NCBI RefSeq assembly: GCF_005503555.1
Contig: NZ_SCNG01000001.1
Coordinates: forward strand, 992,001 to 1,056,000
DNA length: 64,000 nt
Direction: 5' to 3'
From: Rudaea sp. 3F27F6
GTDB taxonomy: Bacteria; Pseudomonadota; Gammaproteobacteria; Xanthomonadales; Rhodanobacteraceae
This document shows positions 57,654 to 64,000 of the stretch, in pieces. The translations under genes were made by a program, and so were the position numbers. The notes under the pieces were generated by a model. The model made no database searches, was not told the origin of the DNA, and worked only from the letters and a program-made list of their open reading frames with translations. The first letter of the stretch is position 1. Each line of letters begins with the position of its first letter.

Positions 57654-59066
57654 ATGCGCAAAAGTAAAGAAGTCAAAAATGCCGCATCCGGCCGGATCAA
57701 GCTCGGTGCGCTTACCGCCGCCGTCGCGATCGCCACGCTGACCTCGCCGCTGCGCGCGGAAGACCTGAGCCAGATATACATGGACGCGCGCCAAGCCGAT
57801 CCGACGCTCGCCGGCGCCGATGCGAACCGCCTCGCGACCAAGGAAGGCTCGCCGATCGCGCGTGCGCCGTTGCTGCCGCAGATCAACGGCAGCTACGGCT
57901 ACAACCGCAACAACAGCAACGTCAGCCCGATCACCGACAACAACGGACAGACGACGCCCGGTGAGCAGATCACCCGCGCTCGCTCGCGTCCCGCGTCGGT
58001 GACCCTGACCCAGTCGATCTTCAACTGGGGCAACATCGAGCGCTTCCGCAGTGCGAACGCCCTGTCCGAAGGCGCGGATTTCACTTACGATGCCGCTTCG
58101 CAGGACCTGCTCGTACGTACAGCGACCGCCTACTTCGCCGTGCTCACCGCCGAAGATCAGCTCACCTTCTCGCAGCTCAACGAAAAGTCGCTGCAGAAAC
58201 AGCTCGACCAGGCCGACGAACGCTTCAAGGTCGGTTTGTCCGCGATCACCGACGTGCACGTGGCGCGCGCGCAGCATGACGCCGCCGTAGCCCAGGTGAT
58301 CACCGCGCAGAACTCGGTCGAGACCGCACGCGAAGGCGTCGTGCAGATCATCGGTAAGAATTTCGGCGAGCTGAAGAAGCTGCGCGACCCGATTCCGCTC
58401 GAGAAGCCGGCGCCTTCCGACATGCAGGCCTGGGTCGACCTGGCCGGCAAGCAGAACCCGACCCTCGCCTCGGCGCAGAAAACGGTCGACTCCTCGGAGC
58501 ACCTCATTTCGGCGAACCGCGCGGGCCACTATCCGACGCTCGGTGCGACGGTGACGCGCTCCGACACGCCTTCGTGGGGTAGCCAGGGCTATGACATTCC
58601 GGGCCAGCCCGGCAGCTCGCTTCGCAGCAACGGACTGACCGGCAACACGACGATCGGCGTCACGCTGAACATTCCGATCTTCAGCGGCGGCCTCGTCACC
58701 TCGCAAACGCGCCAGGCCATCTATCAGCGCGACGCGGCGCAGGATCAGCTCGAACTGACCCGGCGCACGGTCAACGCCAACACACGCAATGCCTACCGTG
58801 CCGTTATCGCGGGCATCAGCGAAGTCGAAGCGGCCAAGGCTGCGGTCGTCTCGGCGCAGAGCGCGGTCGATGCGACCCAGGCCGGTTTCGAAGTCGGCAC
58901 CAAGACCATCCTCGACGTGCTGACTAGCCAGAGCACCCTGCTGCAGGCACAAAGCTCGTACTCGCAAGCGCGCCACCAGTTCGTGCTCAGTGGTCTGCAG
59001 CTCAAGCAAGCCGCCGGCGTGATGGCGTCCAAGGATCTCGACTCGGTCAACGCGCTGTTGCAATAA
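57654..59066 (+). CDS. tolC: TolC family outer-membrane channel
   Basis: The protein has 470 residues with a signal peptide ending PLRA/ED. Two homologous halves each start with a beta-strand/helix pattern: LSQIYMDARQADPTLAGADA in the first, and the repeat around MQAWVDLAGKQNPTLASAQK. Long coiled-coil helices (DQLTFSQLNEKSLQKQLDQADERFKVGLS) and FEVGTKTILDVLTSQSTLLQAQ at the end are TolC hallmarks. It forms a trimeric exit duct for efflux pumps and type I secretion, and is a plausible partner for the RND pump upstream. AAGGAA precedes the ATG, and a strong terminator follows. Confidence 0.96.
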   Translation: MRKSKEVKNAASGRIKLGALTAAVAIATLTSPLRAEDLSQIYMDARQADPTLAGADANRLATKEGSPIARAPLLPQINGSYGYNRNNSNVSPITDNNGQTTPGEQITRARSRPASVTLTQSIFNWGNIERFRSANALSEGADFTYDAASQDLLVRTATAYFAVLTAEDQLTFSQLNEKSLQKQLDQADERFKVGLSAITDVHVARAQHDAAVAQVITAQNSVETAREGVVQIIGKNFGELKKLRDPIPLEKPAPSDMQAWVDLAGKQNPTLASAQKTVDSSEHLISANRAGHYPTLGATVTRSDTPSWGSQGYDIPGQPGSSLRSNGLTGNTTIGVTLNIPIFSGGLVTSQTRQAIYQRDAAQDQLELTRRTVNANTRNAYRAVIAGISEVEAAKAAVVSAQSAVDATQAGFEVGTKTILDVLTSQSTLLQAQSSYSQARHQFVLSGLQLKQAAGVMASKDLDSVNALLQ

Positions 59067-59114
59067 GAAGGCTGTGGGCACGATTTAGTGCGCCAATCTT
59101 TCGCTATTTGAATG

Positions 59115-59150
59115 TAGGGGCGCGAGAAATCGCGCCCCTATTTCGTTTTT
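59115..59150 (+). terminator. Rho-independent terminator of tolC
   Basis: An 11-bp perfect stem TAGGGGCGCGA / TCGCGCCCCTA with a GAAA tetraloop is followed by TTTCGTTTTT. It lies 48 bp after the tolC stop. Confidence 0.93.
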
Positions 59151-59243
59151 AGCTCGACATAACGCTCGTCGCACGCCTTCTTTTTAGCTCCGAAAGGAAC
59201 GGCCGCGCGGCCACAAGATGCCGCTGCAATATCAGCACGGCCG

Positions 59244-62200
59244 CTACTGCAGACTGCAACTTGCCGCGACGGGGCCGGTCGGCTGCAGCGTCATGCTTCC
59301 GCGCCGGCCATCGTCGAATGCGTAATTTATCGTCATCAAAAAGCAGTTCTGGAATGTGACCTGAGCCGTACCGAGCACCTGAGACGCTACCGGGTGCGCC
59401 ATGTTGAATGCACCGCCCGTCGCCGTGAGAATTTGCACCGTAGCCGTCTTCTGCCCCGGCGTAAGCGGTCCCTGCAAACTGTACCAGCGCTGGCCGCCCG
59501 TGCCGTCGGCAGCATACGTATACCAGCCCGCGAAAAACTGCTGATTGATCGGATTGACGTCGACCATCAGACCTTGTCCGCTCGTCTCGCGGTTGTACCA
59601 AAATCCGGAAAGCAGATTGTTCGATGCCGCGGAGCCGTCATCACCGACTGCAGCGCAGGTCACGTTCGCTGTCAGCCGCGTCAATGGCACTGTGCCGATA
59701 CGACCGTCGTCCAAGGCATAGCTCAATACACCGTGTTCGCAATCGCGTAGCGCAAGCGTGCCGTGGCCGACTTGCACTGCGGGCACCTTGGGCGGGGAAT
59801 CAAAGCGACCACCCGTGCCGGCATAGATTTTCACATCGGCGGAGGGGCTGACCGGATCGACTTCGCCGTCGAGGTAGTACCAGCGCTGCCCGCTCGCATC
59901 GCCCACCGTATTGCCGGATGTATCGGCCGGCGCAAACGTATACCAAGAGCCGGCAAGCAGGCCGTTGCCGGCGCTATTCATATCCGGATAAACCTGGAAA
60001 GAGAAGCCCTGTCCGCTGGTTTGCGGGTTGTACCAGGTGCCGGTGATGCCGCGCTGATCGAGATTCACCGGCGTATACCCGTTGTTGAGGTAGGCGTAAC
60101 CCAGATTGTCTCCGGCGGATTGTCCGGTGTAGCCCTGGCTCTGCATATCCGCGAGCAGCGAGTCGGGGAAAATCGCATAGTCGCCGCGCGTCGCGTTGTA
60201 TCTGCGCAGCAGCTTAACCGTACCCACGGGCTGCACATCGGCCGCAGAGTACAGATAGCCCTCAATACCATCGAGCAGATAACCCGCTGCAATCAAAGCC
60301 TGCATGCTCTGCACGTCGGTCGCATAAGCCACGTCCATGTGCTGAGGGGTGCTTTTGCAAACGTCCGGCATCGGCGACGCCGATTGCCCGCAGCGCCAGG
60401 ACAAGCGATACAGCGGCACCAACGGATCGGCAGGGTTCTTCGGATTGTCCGGTGTGGTGAACACCCACACCTGCGCGGCGGGTTGCGCGCCGGCGACGCC
60501 GGGTATTGCGTAGTCGTCCGGAAGGCCTGTCCCGACCGGGACGTACTTGATGCTGTCATAGCTGCTTACGTTGTCTTCGCACGCGCTTACCTCGCTCTGG
60601 ATGTCCGCACCAGGCGGTGGATTGCACGCGTTGTTGGGCTGCAGGGTCCCCCTGAGCGCAGCCCCGCCCATCTGCGGCACGATCGTATAGAAATGATCGA
60701 GACGCCCGTTGCTGTAGTACGAATAAAGTGGGGTCAAGCGATGGCCGGCTATCTTCATGATTGCCCCTGCGGCACGCGCCGCGTCCACCAAGCCACAACC
60801 TACCTCATCAGTGCAATTCGGAAAGTTACTACCGCTGGCGCGGATCACATCGCGCACCTTCGCTTCGGCGTAGGTGGGATGAATCGAACGCAGAATGCCG
60901 CCCAAGGCGGCGATAAACGGTGTGGACATCGAGGTTCCGGTGCAACTGGCATAGCCGTCGCCGGGCACGCCCGATTCGTCGCCGAGATAGGTTATGCCGT
61001 CCAAGCCCACGGTCGGCCCCGAGTCCGTGCAACTGCCTACGGCTCCCGGCGTGGCCGGGGGCGAGTAATAATTCACACCCGGCGGAAATGTGGACACGAT
61101 GTGCTGCGCGGGCGCCATGACGCCGTTAACCCCAGGATGGTTGGTTCCGGGCTGATACAGATTCACGAGGTGCTGGTCCCACGGCTGCCAGCCCGCCGCT
61201 GGATCGTCTGCTTGCCGTATCTGCGCCCCACCTACGGCAAGCACCCGCGTGTCGGCGGCCGGGTATTCGGCTGCGGGTTTCATGTAGTTGCCGGCGGCGG
61301 CAACCAGGAGCACGCCTCGAGCGTTGGCCATGGCAACAGCATCAGCCATGCTTGAATATTGGGCCGGGTCATCAAAAGCAGTGCCGAAACTCATGCTCAC
61401 GACCTGTACGCCTCGATTCACGAGACCTCGGAGCGCTGCGGCGAAATAACTATCCGAATTGCCCGCCTGGATCATGGCAAGACCGCAATTCGGGCATGCT
61501 CCGGCCACGCCGATCCGGTTGTTCACCGTCGCAGCGATGATGCCCGCCGTGTGCGTGTCATGCGCTTGGATCACCGAAGGACGACAACCGGATAAGCAAC
61601 GCGAGAACTGTTTGCGATAGTTCGCCGCCAAGTCGGCAGGCGGCGCGGGCGTAGTCAGAACCACGGGATTCCCCGAATCATCGACATCGCTGTAGTCCAC
61701 CGACCACGACACCGATCCGACAATGCCGACGTAGGCCGAACCGGGATAGATGCCCCAAGCAGCAGGAAAATTCATCGCCTGCAGCCCCCATTGGTAAGTG
61801 GCCTCTTTGCCAGGCTGATAATGGGGATTGGCGGCGATGTTGTTCGCAAAGTATTCGTCGTTCGGAGTCGAGGAAAATTTCAGCACGTGATTCATGCTGA
61901 CCGCGTCTCTGCCCAAGATCACCTGCAACTGTTGTTGCGCAGCCCGCGCGTGGGCGATATCCGGATATTGCAGCACGACGCGACGCAACAGGCGCTCTTC
62001 GGGATCGTCTTTGCGCAGGCGCGCGCGCGAATGGTGATCCAAACGCTCGCTACCGATCAGGTAGCGTGCGCTGTCGGGAAACGAAAAACGGCTGAGCGCA
62101 TAGGCATCGCGTGCTCCAATCGCGTCTACGATCGCGTCTTCTCCACGCACAGCGGCAGAGAGGGCGCTGGCATTTCCTTTCGGCAGCAACGTGCGCAACG

Positions 62201-62489
62201 CCTCGCTTTCACCGTCCACTAATACGATCAATTCGTTGCTGTCGCCCGCAGCATCAGAAAGAAAGCCCAACTCCTCGGGAACACGCAGTGGAGGATGCCA
62301 GGCGGATCGCAGCGAATCTGCGCGCTGGACTGAAGATGCACCGACCGACGACGGCGCGTACGTGAACCCCATTGTTGCGATTACCGTGACGCCGACCCAG
62401 AACAAATGTCGGATCCATGTTGCCGGCCCAACCGGAGCTGCGGAGGAAACGTGCTTTGCGACTAGCGCAGGAAGAATCCGTGACGTCAT
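59244..62489 (-). CDS. Secreted S8 (subtilisin-like) peptidase with altered triad and two GSWY-type domains
   Basis: From the ATG at 62489 (GGGGGAAAG upstream) the protein has 1081 residues. The N-terminal export signal is unusually long (hydrophobic WIRHLFWVGVTVIATMGFTY at about 25-44), and a propeptide-like region runs to about 225. The S8 domain (about 235-620) keeps His310 (QAHDTHTAG), the oxyanion Asn401 (AAGN) and Ser520 (GTSMSTP). The place of the catalytic Asp reads GIVGSVSWS (Gly258). Residues about 640-805 resemble DUF5648-type repeats (LDHFYT, VPLYRLSW, DGIEGYLY). Two GSWY-type domains follow (809-957 and 958-1081). It is probably extracellular, and its activity is uncertain. It separates tolC from waaA. 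Confidence 0.87.
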   Translation of the reverse strand: MTSRILPALVAKHVSSAAPVGPATWIRHLFWVGVTVIATMGFTYAPSSVGASSVQRADSLRSAWHPPLRVPEELGFLSDAAGDSNELIVLVDGESEALRTLLPKGNASALSAAVRGEDAIVDAIGARDAYALSRFSFPDSARYLIGSERLDHHSRARLRKDDPEERLLRRVVLQYPDIAHARAAQQQLQVILGRDAVSMNHVLKFSSTPNDEYFANNIAANPHYQPGKEATYQWGLQAMNFPAAWGIYPGSAYVGIVGSVSWSVDYSDVDDSGNPVVLTTPAPPADLAANYRKQFSRCLSGCRPSVIQAHDTHTAGIIAATVNNRIGVAGACPNCGLAMIQAGNSDSYFAAALRGLVNRGVQVVSMSFGTAFDDPAQYSSMADAVAMANARGVLLVAAAGNYMKPAAEYPAADTRVLAVGGAQIRQADDPAAGWQPWDQHLVNLYQPGTNHPGVNGVMAPAQHIVSTFPPGVNYYSPPATPGAVGSCTDSGPTVGLDGITYLGDESGVPGDGYASCTGTSMSTPFIAALGGILRSIHPTYAEAKVRDVIRASGSNFPNCTDEVGCGLVDAARAAGAIMKIAGHRLTPLYSYYSNGRLDHFYTIVPQMGGAALRGTLQPNNACNPPPGADIQSEVSACEDNVSSYDSIKYVPVGTGLPDDYAIPGVAGAQPAAQVWVFTTPDNPKNPADPLVPLYRLSWRCGQSASPMPDVCKSTPQHMDVAYATDVQSMQALIAAGYLLDGIEGYLYSAADVQPVGTVKLLRRYNATRGDYAIFPDSLLADMQSQGYTGQSAGDNLGYAYLNNGYTPVNLDQRGITGTWYNPQTSGQGFSFQVYPDMNSAGNGLLAGSWYTFAPADTSGNTVGDASGQRWYYLDGEVDPVSPSADVKIYAGTGGRFDSPPKVPAVQVGHGTLALRDCEHGVLSYALDDGRIGTVPLTRLTANVTCAAVGDDGSAASNNLLSGFWYNRETSGQGLMVDVNPINQQFFAGWYTYAADGTGGQRWYSLQGPLTPGQKTATVQILTATGGAFNMAHPVASQVLGTAQVTFQNCFLMTINYAFDDGRRGSMTLQPTGPVAASCSLQ
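59247..60065 (-). repeat. Two copies of the GSWY-type domain in the S8 protease
   Basis: Copy 1 (residues 809-957) starts NLDQRGITGTWYNPQTSGQG. Copy 2 (958-1081) starts NLLSGFWYNRETSGQG. Shared positions include AGSWYTF or AGWYTY, GQRWYYLDG or GQRWYSLQG, a TLALRDC or QVTFQNC strand, and (A/F)DDGR-x-G. Copy 1 even shares the lead-in NLDQ-x-G and the tail IPLTRLTAN/VPLTRLTAN with copy 1 of the LRR protein. Confidence 0.85.
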
Positions 62490-62624
62490 TTGCTTTCCCC
62501 CTCTCGGTCCAATGGACGATCGCGACGGACGATAGCAACGGCAACGCATCCCGCGCCAGACCTCCCAACTCACTTCGTTCCATTGCACCCGATGTGGTCT
62601 ACGCGAGCGCCGGCGCGCGAACCC

Positions 62625-63896
62625 TTAGCGATTGATTGCTTTCTCCACGATTGCCAGCGTGCGCAGCACGCTGCCCTGCTCGCGCTCGAAGGCCTGTTGC
62701 GCGGCGGCGCCGACGCGGCGGCGCAGGTCGGTGCCGGAGAACAAGCGCGTGATCGCGGCGCCGAGTTCGTCGCCGTCGAGCACCTGCAGTGCGGCGCCAG
62801 CCTCGGTCAGGCTCGCGTTGATCTCGGCGAAGTTGAACATGTACGGCCCGACCACGACCGGCACGCCGAGCGCGGCCGGTTCGAGCACGTTGTGTCCGCC
62901 GATCGGCACGAGGCTGCCGCCGACGAAGGCGACGTCGGCCGCGGCGTAGAAATTGAGCAGCTCGCCAAGCGTGTCGACGACGAAACACTGCGTGTCCGCG
63001 GCGGCCATGCCGTCCTCGCTGCGCGTGCGCGTGACGAAGCCGAAGCTGCGGCAGGCGAGCGCGACCGGCTTGAAGCGCTCGGGATGGCGCGGCACGAGCA
63101 GCATCAGCGCGTCGGGGAAGCGGCGCAGCACTTCGGCGTGAGCCTTGAGCACGGGCAGTTCCTCGCCGTCGTGCGTCGACGCAGCGATCCAGACCGGTCG
63201 GCGCGCGCCCCAGGCGTCGCGCATTGCCGCGGCTTCTTCGAGCAGGTGTTTCGGCACGGTCATGTCGTACTTGAGATTGCCGATGACACCAAGCCGCTCG
63301 CCCGGCGCGCCGAGTTCGGCGAAGCGCGCCGCATCGGTCGCCGACTGGGCGGCGATGTAGCTCACGCCGTCGAGCGCACGCTGCACGAGCGGGCGGATCG
63401 GCGAGTAACCACGCAGGCTTTTTTCCGACAGGCGCGCATTGGCGATGATCAGCGGAATGCCGCGCTCCTCGCATTCGAAGAACAGGTTCGGCCAGATCTC
63501 CGTCTCCATGATCAGCGCCACGCGCGGCCGCACGCGATCGAGAAAGCGCGAAGTCGCGGTCGGCAGATCGTAGGGCAGATACAGGTTGATCACGCGGTCG
63601 CCATAGACGCGGCGCACGCGCTCCGAGCCGGTCGGCGTAACCGTGGTGATGACGAACGGCGTGTCGGCATAGCGCCCCATCAGGGCGTCGATCAGCGGCA
63701 ATGCGGCGTTGACTTCGCCCATCGACACGGCGTGGATCCAGATGCTTTCCTTGAGCTGGACCGTGGAGTAGCCGAAGCGCTCACGCCAGCGGTCGAAGTA
63801 TTCACGGTAGCGCAGACCGCGTACGGCAAGCCGGTAGAGGATCGCCGGCGTCAGCAGGTACATGGTCAGGGTGTAGAGAAGGCGGCGTAGCGGCAC
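62625..63896 (-). CDS. waaA: 3-deoxy-D-manno-octulosonic acid transferase (Kdo transferase)
   Basis: From a GTG at 63896 the protein has 423 residues, the usual length. The N-terminal anchor (RRLLYTLTMYLLTPAILYRL) is followed by RGLRYREYFDRWRERFG, IWIHAVSMGEVNAALPLI (acceptor-domain Glu), TTVTPTGSERV, ETEIWPNLFFECEERGIPLI, NLKYDM, and FVGGSLVPIGGHNVLEPAALG in the donor domain. It adds Kdo to lipid IVA at the cytoplasmic face of the inner membrane. No Shine-Dalgarno is clear for this GTG. A GTG at 63971 in the same frame is an alternative start with AGAGG about 15 bp upstream. The last 104 bases of the window hold only this leader. Confidence 0.93.
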   Translation of the reverse strand: MPLRRLLYTLTMYLLTPAILYRLAVRGLRYREYFDRWRERFGYSTVQLKESIWIHAVSMGEVNAALPLIDALMGRYADTPFVITTVTPTGSERVRRVYGDRVINLYLPYDLPTATSRFLDRVRPRVALIMETEIWPNLFFECEERGIPLIIANARLSEKSLRGYSPIRPLVQRALDGVSYIAAQSATDAARFAELGAPGERLGVIGNLKYDMTVPKHLLEEAAAMRDAWGARRPVWIAASTHDGEELPVLKAHAEVLRRFPDALMLLVPRHPERFKPVALACRSFGFVTRTRSEDGMAAADTQCFVVDTLGELLNFYAAADVAFVGGSLVPIGGHNVLEPAALGVPVVVGPYMFNFAEINASLTEAGAALQVLDGDELGAAITRLFSGTDLRRRVGAAAQQAFEREQGSVLRTLAIVEKAINR

Positions 63897-64000
63897 GTGC
63901 GGGAGCGCGAAGAAGGATGACGAAGTATAAGGGCTGAGGGCCGGCTCCCGAGGGCACTCGACCGGGAACACGCCGGCTTTCGACCTCTCGGCCGATCGGC

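Overview
The window is GC-rich, densely coded gammaproteobacterial chromosome. Several neighbourhoods point to the order Lysobacterales (Xanthomonadales), probably a Rhodanobacteraceae-like environmental bacterium: pilMNOPQ divergent from mrcA, gltA next to the type-B L31 gene rpmE2, a moxR/bat locus, coq7 near tRNA-Met, and pcm-tolC-waaA. The taxonomic call is inference from gene content and order. No phage, insertion sequence, integrase or CRISPR array was seen.

Layout. 1-1 kb: end of an ECF sigma factor and a small membrane protein that is probably its anti-sigma partner. 1-8.6 kb (leftward): moxR, DUF58, DUF4381, batA, a batB/batC fusion and batD. 8.8-18.4 kb (leftward): the type IV pilus operon pilM-N-O-P-Q, followed 77 bp later by a 1415-residue secreted Ig-like protein with five Cys-containing C-terminal repeats, closed by a strong terminator. 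18.6-21.9 kb: mrcA (PBP1A) and a coupled gene of unknown function. 21.9-25.5 kb: gltA, rpmE2, tRNA-Met with a half-tRNA remnant beside it, coq7 and a tyrosine phosphatase. 25.5-32.2 kb: purine catabolism, with adenine deaminase read rightward and uraH-xdhA-xdhB-puuD read leftward. 32.2-41.4 kb: a secreted protein of unknown function, tatD, mprF, an S53 peptidase and a plant-type LRR secreted protein. 41.6-49.9 kb: ppa, an ArnT-like glycosyltransferase, a DUF2333 protein, a hydroxylase-sulfotransferase fusion, an unknown membrane protein, and thiC with its TPP riboswitch. 49.9-59.2 kb: a DUF3016 lipoprotein, then a TetR regulator divergent from an RND efflux operon (adaptor, DUF2214, DUF4260, permease), then pcm and tolC. 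59.2-64 kb: a large S8-family protease with a changed catalytic triad, then waaA.

How the genes work together. Adenine would go to hypoxanthine (adenine deaminase), then to xanthine and urate (XdhAB), then to 5-hydroxyisourate (membrane PuuD) and on to OHCU (UraH). PilM-Q builds the pilus alignment complex and secretin. MprF, the ArnT-like enzyme and WaaA act on envelope lipids.

The most striking unexplained signal is a roughly 125-150 residue C-terminal domain, recognisable by [T/S]G-x-W-[YW]-[ND]...[SG]-G-[QE]-G followed by [AG]-x-W-Y-T-[FY]. It occurs five times, in three otherwise unrelated secreted proteins: the unknown protein at 32.3-33.5 kb, the LRR protein at 39.4-41.4 kb, and the S8 protease at 59.2-62.5 kb. 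Other notable items are the altered S8 triad, the hydroxylase-sulfotransferase fusion, the Ig-like protein joined to the pilus operon, a REP/MITE-like element that supplies the XdhB C-terminus, and two promoter regions overlapped by inverted repeats.
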